Assembly (NCBI GenBank): GCA_016703425.1
Contig: JADJCA010000031.1
Location: forward strand, 279,157 to 343,156
DNA: 64,000 nt
From: Myxococcales bacterium
Lineage (GTDB): Bacteria > Myxococcota_A > Polyangia > Polyangiales > Polyangiaceae
Reading direction: 5' to 3'
Shown here piece by piece: positions 8,919 through 17,391 of the stretch. The position numbers were made by a program, and so were the translations under genes. Within the stretch, counting starts at the first letter, position 1; each line of letters opens with the position of its first letter. Below the pieces are notes generated by a model that saw nothing but the letters and a program-made list of their open reading frames with translations, was not told the DNA's origin and ran no database searches.

Positions 8919-10564
8919 CGCTCGCCGGCTTTCGTGACGTCGTCGTCCTGGGCTCCGGCTTCGGCGGCGCGGTGATGGCGGCGCGACTGGGCGCCGAGGC
9001 CCAGGCCCTCGGCAAGCAGGTGCTCGTCATTGAGAAGGGCAAAGATCACACGGGGCGCTTCGACGACGCGGCCAACGACGGGCCCTTCAACGGGCAAGGC
9101 AACCGCTTCCGCCACAGCTTGGGCCCCGACTACCTCTCTACGATCCTCGACGTCGTGTCGGATCCCTCGGGCGCGTTTCGCACCGGCGTCTCGAGCATGA
9201 ACGTGGCCCTCGGCAAGGGCCTCGGCGGCGGCTCGAACGTGTACGACGCGGTCAGCCTTCGCGCGCCAAGGGAAGCCTTCGAACAGAAGGCCGGTGCCCG
9301 GCGCCTCTGGCCCCAGCTCTACACGAGAGCCGCGCTCGATCCGTATTACGCGAAGGTCGAAGCGCGCCTGCGGGTGACGCGCCTCGCCTGGACCGACGCC
9401 GCAGCGCCGCATTGGGCGCTCGCGACGAAGCGCGACTTCGTGTTCGCCGAAGGTTGCCGTCGCATCGGAGCGACGGCGCTTCCGCTGAAGGTCGCGACCC
9501 ACGACGACGCCAACGAGGGCTGGTGGAATCAAGGGCAGCGCTTTTCAGGCCGCCAGGACCTGACGAAGAACTACCTCGCCGACGCGAAGGCCTCGGGCGT
9601 CGCCTTCGCGACATCCTGCGAAGTCACGACCATCGCGCCGAGCAAGAAGGGCTACACGGTGAGCGGCATCGACCGCCGCGGCGGCGGCGAGGTGCCCTTC
9701 ACGCTCGAGTGCCGACTGCTCGTCGTCGCCTGCGGCAGCATCGCCTCGTCCGCGCTCTTGCTTCGCTCGCGCACACAATTCAGTGAAAGCCGGACGCTCG
9801 ATCCGAAAGGGGCCCTTGGGCGTTACCTGTCGTCGAACGGCGACTACGGCGTGTCGGGCGTCGTCGGAGATCGCTACGAACACGACGTCGAGGGCATGAA
9901 GGGCAAGCCCATGTCGAGCTTCTCCCCGACCTTCTGGGCCAAAGACAAGTTCATCCTGATCCCGTTCTACGCCGCGCCGCTTCACCTGGCGCTCGGGCAG
10001 CCGTCGACGCTCAAGGTCGCCCAGGACCCCGGGGCGCGAGGCCGCGGGTCGACGGAGGCGCGTTCCGGCGAGTCGGATTTCGGCCTCGCCTTCAAGAACC
10101 GACTGAAGCGCTTCGGGTCGCGCATGCTCACGATGGGGTGCCTCGCGCTCGACGAGTGCGAGGGCGAGATCAGCGTGGGCAAGTCGGGCGCCGCAGAGGT
10201 GCGTTGGCCCCGGACCAGCGACGCAACAGAAGCGCGCTGGTCGGCGGCCGTCTCGGCCATGGCGCGAATCTACGACGCCCTCGGCGGCGAGATGTACTTG
10301 GACAGCTACCGCGCGGAAGGGAGCGTCAACACGGCGCATCCGCTAGGCGGCTGCCGCATGACGGACCGCGACACCAAAGACGGCGTCATCGACGAGTTTG
10401 GCGAAGCGCTCTTGAACACGAACCTGTTCGTCGTAGACGGCGCATCCGTTCCCTCCGCTTTGGGGACGAACCCGTCCTTGACCATCGCCGCCGTGGCCGA
10501 GCTCATCGCCGACCGCCTCGTGCGCGGGGTCGGGACGACGAAGCTCGCGGAGCGCCTCAGCTAG
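8915..10564 (+). CDS. GMC-family oxidoreductase, cholesterol-oxidase-like
   Basis: A protein of 549 aa with no signal peptide. FAD-binding DVVVLGSGFGGAVMAARLGA starts at about residue 8; GKGLGGGSNVYDAVSLRA is the second GMC-type motif. The C-terminal half contains NTAHPLGGCRMTDRD and VVDGASVPSALGTNPSLTI, which match the cholesterol oxidase/GMC class (HPLGGC with the active-site His, then the Asn in GTNPS). Family knowledge: oxidation of a ring or secondary alcohol using FAD. Translationally coupled to the Tat subunit-3-like gene, with which it should form a periplasmic complex. The sterol or terpenoid-alcohol substrate is inferred from motifs and from the lipase/MMPL neighbours; other alcohols remain possible. 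Confidence 0.85.
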   Translation: MTLAGFRDVVVLGSGFGGAVMAARLGAEAQALGKQVLVIEKGKDHTGRFDDAANDGPFNGQGNRFRHSLGPDYLSTILDVVSDPSGAFRTGVSSMNVALGKGLGGGSNVYDAVSLRAPREAFEQKAGARRLWPQLYTRAALDPYYAKVEARLRVTRLAWTDAAAPHWALATKRDFVFAEGCRRIGATALPLKVATHDDANEGWWNQGQRFSGRQDLTKNYLADAKASGVAFATSCEVTTIAPSKKGYTVSGIDRRGGGEVPFTLECRLLVVACGSIASSALLLRSRTQFSESRTLDPKGALGRYLSSNGDYGVSGVVGDRYEHDVEGMKGKPMSSFSPTFWAKDKFILIPFYAAPLHLALGQPSTLKVAQDPGARGRGSTEARSGESDFGLAFKNRLKRFGSRMLTMGCLALDECEGEISVGKSGAAEVRWPRTSDATEARWSAAVSAMARIYDALGGEMYLDSYRAEGSVNTAHPLGGCRMTDRDTKDGVIDEFGEALLNTNLFVVDGASVPSALGTNPSLTIAAVAELIADRLVRGVGTTKLAERLS

Positions 10565-10590
10565 GAAGCTAGGAAGCTAGGAAGCTAGGA
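10561..10590. repeat. Short tandem repeat, CTAGGAAG x 3.75
   Basis: The 8-base unit CTAGGAAG is repeated in tandem starting on the stop codon of the GMC gene and ending 20 bp before the convergent CDF gene stop. CTAG is generally rare in bacterial genomes, so four in a row stand out. The role is unknown; replication slippage is the likely origin. Confidence 0.85.
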
Positions 10591-10610
10591 AATCGCCATC
10601 GAGCCTGCGG

Positions 10611-11741
<1,131 letters not shown>

Positions 11742-11785
11742 GTCGATTCCGTCTTGTCGGTTGCGTTTCGCGCGAGGCGAACGCC

Positions 11786-13156
11786 TCAGATGAGCACGAA
11801 GTCGTCGGCCACGTTGGTGGTCGAGTTTTCGATGACCGCGCTCGTCTCTTCGTCGCGCAGCACCGCCGACATGTAAAGGCTCAGCAGGATGGCGGGGTGG
11901 TCTTTGATGAGCGAGAGGAAGTCCTCTTTGGGCAAGTGCAGCGACACCGTTGGGTGCACGGCGACGACGTCGGCGTTGGCCTTGCGCCGAAGGACCAGCG
12001 CCACCTCGCCGGTCACCTCGCCGGCGCCCAACGCGGCAATGACCAGCGGCTCGCCTCCTTCGTACCCGACGACCGCGACCTCGCCGGACGCGATGAGGTG
12101 TAGACCTTGGGCGTCTTCGCCGGCGGTGATGAGCTTGTCACCCTTCTCGAAGACCAACGTCTCGAAGCGCTCGACGAGCGCCGGGCGATCGGCCGAGTGG
12201 ACCGACATGAGGACGCGAGACGTGCGCACCAAGTTCGCGAACATGCGGCGCCGGCAGTGCGCGGCGAGCTCGGCGCCCACCTCGGGACGCGTCTCGGCGA
12301 CGGACTCGAGCGACTCGCGGCGCGCCACGAGCAGGATGGAAGGTCGGCACGCGACGACGCTCGCCGCGCGCGGCGCCCTGGAGAGGAGCGCCATCTCGCC
12401 GAAGAGGGCGCCGTTGGTCAGCCGTGCCAGCGTGACGGGTTCGCCAACGTGGCCGTCCTCGGTATCCGGCGTTCGGCGGCGAACCTCCAGCTCGCCGCGC
12501 GCCACGATGTACGCTTCTGCGCCTTCTTCACCTTCAAGGATCACTTCCTTGCCCGCCGGCACGGTGATCATTTCGAAGGCGGAGATCAGGGCGCGCAGCG
12601 GTTCGGGTTCGAGCGCCGAAAACAGCGGGAGCGGCGCAATGACCGACTGGGCGCCGTTTTCCCCCGACTCATATTTCTGCCGCGCTTGGTGGACGATCGA
12701 CTGGGCCTTCGACAAGAGGGCCGGCCCCGTGAGGTAGCTCGACAGCGGCTGAAACTTCTCGAAGCTCGGCAGGGGCGGCGGCGGCGGGGCCGTCTCCGCG
12801 AGCCGCGGCGACGTGGACGCGAATGACGCGGCGATGGAGTCGAGGTGCGCTTCGATGGACCGCCCCAACTGCCGAAGATCGGCGACGGCGGCCACCGCCA
12901 GCGGCAGGTTGCCGGTGTCGATGGCGCGCTTGACGCCCACTTCAAGGCCTTCGATGGCGGCTTCCGTTCGGCCCGCGTCGGCGAGGAGCCGGCACGTGAG
13001 GATCAGCGCGCTCGGCACCGACGCGTCGTGATCCACCACGGCAGCGCTCCAACGAAGCGCGGCTTCACGCTCGTCCGCGAGCATCAACGCGAGCGCTCGG
13101 TCGAGGGGCGAATCGGTGGTGTGCGTCCCGGGGAGCTCCGGCGGCCCGGTTCTCAT
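11786..13156 (-). CDS. Protein with two cyclic-nucleotide-binding domains
   Basis: A protein of 456 aa. Residues 1-120 are a helical TPR-like segment (LADEREAALRWSAAVV, then DAGRTEAAIEGLEVGV). A proline-rich linker follows at about 120-130. The first cNMP-binding beta-roll is at about 175-290, with the phosphate-binding cassette ALFGEMALLSRAPRAASVVA. A second at about 315-430 has a diverged cassette (GEVTGEVALVLRRKANADVVA). No helix-turn-helix is seen, so it is not a CRP-type regulator as such. Family knowledge: such Crp/Fnr-like sensor proteins in myxobacteria act through protein contacts. The first site keeps the GE...R pattern needed for cAMP; the second lacks part of it and may be structural. 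Target unknown. Confidence 0.8.
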   Translation of the reverse strand: MRTGPPELPGTHTTDSPLDRALALMLADEREAALRWSAAVVDHDASVPSALILTCRLLADAGRTEAAIEGLEVGVKRAIDTGNLPLAVAAVADLRQLGRSIEAHLDSIAASFASTSPRLAETAPPPPPLPSFEKFQPLSSYLTGPALLSKAQSIVHQARQKYESGENGAQSVIAPLPLFSALEPEPLRALISAFEMITVPAGKEVILEGEEGAEAYIVARGELEVRRRTPDTEDGHVGEPVTLARLTNGALFGEMALLSRAPRAASVVACRPSILLVARRESLESVAETRPEVGAELAAHCRRRMFANLVRTSRVLMSVHSADRPALVERFETLVFEKGDKLITAGEDAQGLHLIASGEVAVVGYEGGEPLVIAALGAGEVTGEVALVLRRKANADVVAVHPTVSLHLPKEDFLSLIKDHPAILLSLYMSAVLRDEETSAVIENSTTNVADDFVLI

Positions 13157-13274
13157 GAGGGGTCGGAGGATACACCATCAAGTGCGGGCGGGCCGAGAAC
13201 TTCGCCCCCTCGCAGTCGCGCTCCTTTGCGCTGGCCCACTGCGCTGGCCCACGCGGTCTCGAGCCAATCGGCGC

Positions 13275-14325
13275 TCAATCCTCGCCATCGTCCTTGTCGC
13301 GGCGCCGGTCGAGGAGCGCCGTCACCGCGTCGGCGGTGGCCCGCACGAGCGGCAAGACGCTGGGGTAGTCCATGCGCGTCGGGCCGATGACCCCCACCGT
13401 GCCGACGGGCTTGCCCTTCTCAAGGAAAGAAGCGCCCACGATGGCCAGGTGCCCGCCGCCCAGATCGCCGGCTTCGCTGCCCACGACGACAGAGCCGCCG
13501 GCGACAATGGTTTGATCGAGGAGGCGAACGATCTGCTCCGGGCTCCTCGAGGGCTGCGACGACCTGCCGGAGCCCGTCGCCACCAGCAAACTCGGGTCGC
13601 TCGAGGAGGCGCGATTGCCCCTCGATGAAGATGTCGGCAAGGCCGCCAGCGGCCTCACGAACGACCTCACTCCCGAGCGTGTACGCCTTCTGGCGGAGGG
13701 CATCGCCCTGCACATTTTCGTTGTTAAGGCGGCGCGCGAAGAAGTCGCGGAGCTCGCCGAGGGACCGGCCTTCCGTCACCTCGTCCAGGAGGTTGTGGAT
13801 GCGCAAGAGCTCGGTGTCGGAGATTTGCGCGCGCAGGAAGCGGTTCTGGACGGCGCCGTTGGTCATGACGAGGACCGCCAGCAATTCGCCGGGCGTCGTG
13901 CGAACGAAGCGGAGGTGCTTGAGCTTGAGACTCTCGGCCTTGGGCGAGATGACCACGGCCGCCGTGCCCGTGAGATCGCTCAAGATGCGCCCCGTCTCTC
14001 GGAGCACGTTTTGCCCCGGCACGAGCTCGTCGAAGCGAGAACGGATGCGCTCTCGCTCCTCGGCGCTCAGCTTTCGGAGCTCCATCAGCGCATCAATGAA
14101 GAGGCGGAAGGCGCGATCCGTCGGTACGCGGCCGGCGCTCGTGTGCGGCTGGGCGAGGTAGCCGAGGTCTTCGAGATCGGAGAGAACGTTGCGAATGGTC
14201 GCTGGCGAGAGGAGGAGGCCATATTTCTTGGCGAGCGTGCGTGAGCCGACCGGCTCGCCCGTCGACACGTATTCGGAAATGGCAGCGTAGAGAATCTGCC
14301 GCGCACGCTGGTTGAGCTCCGTCAT
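13275..14325 (-). CDS. hrcA: Heat-inducible transcription repressor HrcA, split by a frameshift
   Basis: HrcA represses chaperone operons by binding CIRCE. From ATG 14325 the N-terminal winged helix is clear (RQILYAAISEYVSTGEPVGS, SPATIRNVLSDLEDLGYL, HTSAGRVPTDRAFRLFID). The central domain follows to GGDGLRQVVAALEEP. The C-terminal part (EQIVRLLDQTIVAGG, then GTVGVIGPTRMDYPSVLPLV) lies in another frame and stops at 13275. Deleting one G from the GGG at 13540-13542 joins the two into 349 aa, the usual HrcA length. I see no CIRCE inverted repeat upstream and no grpE/dnaK next to it. The break is probably a homopolymer error, since both halves are well conserved. Confidence 0.88.
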
Positions 14326-14495
14326 CGGTCAAAAGCGGAGGATAGCGCGCCTCCGCACGCGGCGCTTGCGCCTGGCCTCCGGCTATCGGCCTTTCCCGCC
14401 CTTGCGCGCCAGCCGCCCCAAAGTTCGGCGAGCCCCAAGGCGCGTGCTAGGACTGGGAGGTTCGGGCCTCCCCGGCCCGTGCCGCCGCATCCGAG

Positions 14496-15257
14496 ATGCC
14501 CTTCGCCGCCCCCTCCCGAGGCCTTGCTCGTGCCGTCCGCGCCCTCTCGGGGCTCGCGGCGGCCGCCGTCGTTTGCACCCTCGACGGCCCCCTCGTGGCC
14601 GGCGACCCGGACGTTCAAACGCCAGAGAATCCCTCACAAACCCCCGCCGTCACGTACGCCGGCCTCGACGCGTCCGCGTGCCAGAGCGAGCTCACGCGCC
14701 GGGGCGTCTCGTTCCAGTCCGTGGACACCGCGCGCGGCGTGCTAGCCCCGCTAAGGCTCACGGGTCCTATCCGCGGGGTGACGTTCCGGTCGACCTTGCC
14801 CGAGAAGGCGCGCGCGACCGCCGCCTGGGAGATTGTCGACTGCCGGCTCGCGCTCGCGCTCGACGACTTCGCCGCCATCTTGGCGGAGCGCGACGTCAAA
14901 GAGGTCGTTCACTTCTCCATGTACCGACCGCCGCCGCTACGCGGCTGGATCGACGGGATGCTTGGAAAGCGGCACACGGGCGCCCTCGCCATCGACGCGG
15001 CCCGCTTCGTGAAGAGCGACGGCACGACGCTCGACGTCGAGACACACTTCGGCGGACGCATCGGACAGAAAACCTGCGGCACCAGCGCAGCGCCGCAGCC
15101 GAAGAGCACCGAAGGCCGCGTGCTTCGCGAGATTGTCTGCGAGGCGGCCGACAAGCATCTGTTCAACGTTCAGCTAACGCCGCACTACAACCGCGCGCAC
15201 AAGAATCACCTTCACCTCGAGGTGACGCCCGGCGTGAAGTGGTTCCTCATTCGCTAG
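14496..15257 (+). CDS. Extensin-like C-terminal-domain protein, exported
   Basis: A protein of 253 aa with a signal peptide (LARAVRALSGLAAAAVVC region). The mature part follows the bacterial extensin-like family: a first Cys (SACQSELTRRGVSFQSV), a second Cys (WEIVDCRLALALDDF), HFSMYRPPP, RHTGALAIDAARF, and a final NVQLTPHYNRAHKNHLHLEV. The conserved His/Asp/His arrangement (HTGALAID, HLHLEV) resembles zinc D,D-carboxypeptidase-like (VanY/LAS) folds, so a peptidoglycan-related hydrolase is a reasonable guess. It lies between hrcA and the pseudouridine synthase with no evident operon. The family is clear; enzymatic activity is unproven. Confidence 0.75.
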   Translation: MPFAAPSRGLARAVRALSGLAAAAVVCTLDGPLVAGDPDVQTPENPSQTPAVTYAGLDASACQSELTRRGVSFQSVDTARGVLAPLRLTGPIRGVTFRSTLPEKARATAAWEIVDCRLALALDDFAAILAERDVKEVVHFSMYRPPPLRGWIDGMLGKRHTGALAIDAARFVKSDGTTLDVETHFGGRIGQKTCGTSAAPQPKSTEGRVLREIVCEAADKHLFNVQLTPHYNRAHKNHLHLEVTPGVKWFLIR

Positions 15258-15275
15258 CGTGAGCACGGCTGCGGC

Positions 15276-16235
15276 TCACGGCGCCTTCGCGCGAAGGCGA
15301 GCGAGCGTCTCTGCAAAGTCCGCCGGCACCGGCACCGTGAACTTCATGGGCTCCTCGGTCTTCGGGTGCAAGAACCCGAGCTCGGCGGCGTGCAACATCA
15401 AGCGCGGCGCTGGGATGCGCTCGCCACTGTATTCGCGGCAATAGACGCGCTCGCCGATGAGCGGGTGCCCGACCTCGCTCAAGTGAACGCGGATTTGGTG
15501 CGTGCGGCCCGTCTCGAGACGACAGGTGACGAGCGTGGCGCCCTCCTTTGCGGCCGCGCCGCCGCTGAGCCGCTCGTCGACGTCCACGTGCGTCACGGCG
15601 CGCTGCCCTGCTTCGAGGCGCGGACGGTTTCCCTTCATGCGTTCGATGGAGCCGCGGAGCCCATCGCCGCGATCTTCGACGAGGTGCGACGTCAACGAGC
15701 GTGACGTCATGACGCCGTGAACCATGGCGCGGTAGAGGCGGTGCACCGAGTGGACGCGAAACTGGGAGGCCAGGCTCTGCTTGGCCAGCCACGAGCGCGT
15801 GAACACCACGAGGCCCGTGGTCTCCTTGTCGATGCGGTGAACGACGCCGAGCGGCGGGCGTTGACCGCGCTCGCGCCCGGAGCGCTGGAGCGCCGCGCGC
15901 ACGCGCTCGTCGAGGGTTCCCGTCTCGGTGTCGTCGTACGGCACCGTGCTGATGCCCGCGGGCTTGTTCACGACGACGACGTGGGCGTCGACGAAGACGA
16001 TGCGCTCCTTCTCGAGCTCGTCGGGTCGGGGCCGCCGCGCCGCGAGGTCGAGGCTCACCGTCACGCCCGCGCGCACGCGTCGCTCGACGACCGTCACGAC
16101 TTCCCCGTCGGCCTCGATCTTCCCGGTCTCGATGTACCCGCGTGCCTTCCCCCACGAGACCTCGAAGAGGGCGCGCACGACGGCGTCGAGCGACTTGCCG
16201 CCAAGCTCGGCGGGGACCACGTGCGACGTCTTCAT
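15276..16235 (-). CDS. RluA-family rRNA/tRNA pseudouridine synthase
   Basis: A protein of 319 aa from ATG 16235 (MKTSHVV); an upstream in-frame extension to 16313 is not protein-like. The S4 RNA-binding domain covers residues 1-80 (LDAVVRALFEVSWGKARGYIETG). The catalytic core has LGVVHRIDKETTGLVVF, where the Asp is the pseudouridylation nucleophile, and ETGRTHQIRVHLSEVGHPLIG. Isomerises uridine to pseudouridine in rRNA or tRNA. Which RluA/C/D target cannot be told from sequence. The stop is 18 bp from the extensin-like gene on the other strand. Confidence 0.92.
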   Translation of the reverse strand: MKTSHVVPAELGGKSLDAVVRALFEVSWGKARGYIETGKIEADGEVVTVVERRVRAGVTVSLDLAARRPRPDELEKERIVFVDAHVVVVNKPAGISTVPYDDTETGTLDERVRAALQRSGRERGQRPPLGVVHRIDKETTGLVVFTRSWLAKQSLASQFRVHSVHRLYRAMVHGVMTSRSLTSHLVEDRGDGLRGSIERMKGNRPRLEAGQRAVTHVDVDERLSGGAAAKEGATLVTCRLETGRTHQIRVHLSEVGHPLIGERVYCREYSGERIPAPRLMLHAAELGFLHPKTEEPMKFTVPVPADFAETLARLRAKAP

Positions 16236-16412
16236 GCGAGGGCGAGTGTCGCACGATGTCGGCCCCGACGTCGCGAGAGGCGCCGGAAAGGCGTGCATTT
16301 GAGGCATGTGCACGTGCCCCCTTCACAAATCCCGCGAGCTTTGTATCGTAGGCGTCTCTGACAGCGCCTCCATAAGGAGCGCAGCCGCCCGTGAGTCCGT
16401 GAGGAGAAGCCC

Positions 16413-17135
16413 GTGCCGAAGACCCTGCTAGCCGTCGACGACAGCGTCACGATGCGAAAAGTGCTGGAGATCGCGTTTTCCGGTGAGGAGTTCAACGTGA
16501 TCACGGCCGAGGGTCGCGACGATGCCCTCGGCAAGATGAGCGAGAAGCCGAGCGTCGTCTTGATCGACGGTGGCGAAGACTGGGGCTACGCGCTGGCGAA
16601 GGACGTTCGCGCCCAAGCGCCGGGCGCGACCATCCTCATGATGTCGAGCCGCTTCTCCCCCTACGACGCCGCCAAAGCGAAGGAGTCCGGGGCCGACGAC
16701 AACCTCGAGAAGCCGTTCGAATCGAACGCCGCCGTCGACAAGGTGAAGAAGGCCATGGCCGCCCACGAGGGTGGTGGTGACGTCGCCGCCGCCGCCGCGC
16801 CCGCACCGGCTGCGGCTCCGGCTCCGAAGGCCGCACCCGTGGCGGCCGCCGCACCGGCTCCCAAGGCCGCGGCTGCCGCACCGGCTCCCGCCAAGGCCGC
16901 CGAAGCGCCCAAGCCCGCCGCCGCCGCGGCTCCCGCGAAGGCCGCCGCTGCGCCGGCCGCCACCAACGGCAAGGCCATGGCCGGCAAGCTCGCCGACCTC
17001 GGTCTCACGCCGCAGCAGGTGGAGGCGGTCATGGCGCTCTCGCGTCAGGCCGTCGAAGAGGTCATCTGGGAGGTCGTTCCGGTCCTCGCGGCGACGATGA
17101 TCCGAGAAGAAATCACCCGCCTCACGAAGGAGTAA
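16413..17135 (+). CDS. Receiver-domain protein with Ala/Pro linker and C-terminal helical tail
   Basis: A protein of 240 aa. Residues 1-118 are a CheY-like receiver: LLAVDDSVTMRKVLE (D9, D10), LIDGGEDWG with phospho-acceptor D52, TILMMSSRF, and DNLEKPFES with the conserved Lys. Residues about 120-190 are a very Ala/Pro/Lys-rich flexible linker. The last 50 residues (LTPQQVEAVMALSRQAVEEV, then IWEVVPVLAATMIREEITRL) form a helical tail seen at the end of many deltaproteobacterial receiver proteins. No HTH or enzymatic output is present, so it acts through protein contacts. It is followed after 2 bp by a 48-aa protein carrying the same tail motif. The histidine kinase partner is not in the window. 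Confidence 0.85.
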   Translation: MPKTLLAVDDSVTMRKVLEIAFSGEEFNVITAEGRDDALGKMSEKPSVVLIDGGEDWGYALAKDVRAQAPGATILMMSSRFSPYDAAKAKESGADDNLEKPFESNAAVDKVKKAMAAHEGGGDVAAAAAPAPAAAPAPKAAPVAAAAPAPKAAAAAPAPAKAAEAPKPAAAAAPAKAAAAPAATNGKAMAGKLADLGLTPQQVEAVMALSRQAVEEVIWEVVPVLAATMIREEITRLTKE

Positions 17136-17137
17136 CC

Positions 17138-17284
17138 ATGGCCTTCGAAGGAAAAAAAGAGTCCACCGAAGCCCTCACCGAGGCCGACGTCAAGGCGCTG
17201 CTTCAGCAGGTTGCTTGGGACGTCGTCCCGCAGCTCGCTGAAGCGCTGCTCCGCGAAGAGCTCGACAAGCAGCTCAAGGACTGA
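17138..17284 (+). CDS. 48-aa micro-protein copying the receiver protein's C-terminal tail
   Basis: Begins at ATG 17138, 2 bp after the stop of the receiver gene, and ends with TGA at 17282-17284. The residues LLQQVAWDVVPQLAEALLRE match the tail of the preceding protein (EEVIWEVVPVLAATMIREE), with the W-(E/D)-V-V-P core and REE/REL end conserved. It is preceded by a charged N-terminus (MAFEGKKESTEALTEAD). Co-translation and shared motif suggest a free-standing partner or competitor helix for the receiver's tail, for example a dimerisation or docking segment (inference). Too short for many gene finders. The homology within the pair, not just the open frame, is the evidence that it is real. Confidence 0.75.
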   Translation: MAFEGKKESTEALTEADVKALLQQVAWDVVPQLAEALLREELDKQLKD

Positions 17285-17391
17285 GTCCACCAAGGCCAGC
17301 GGCGCACTGGGGCCACACGAGCCCCGTGCGCACGTCGCGTGACTGACGTGGAGGCCTCCCTCCGCGCGCCCGGCCGTGGTAATTCCGGCGG

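Noticed and set aside
10561..10590. CTAGGAAG repeat as a CRISPR remnant
   Set aside because: No spacers; unit far too short.
14325..14496. CIRCE element upstream of hrcA
   Set aside because: No TTAGCACTC-N9-GAGTGCTAA-like repeat found.
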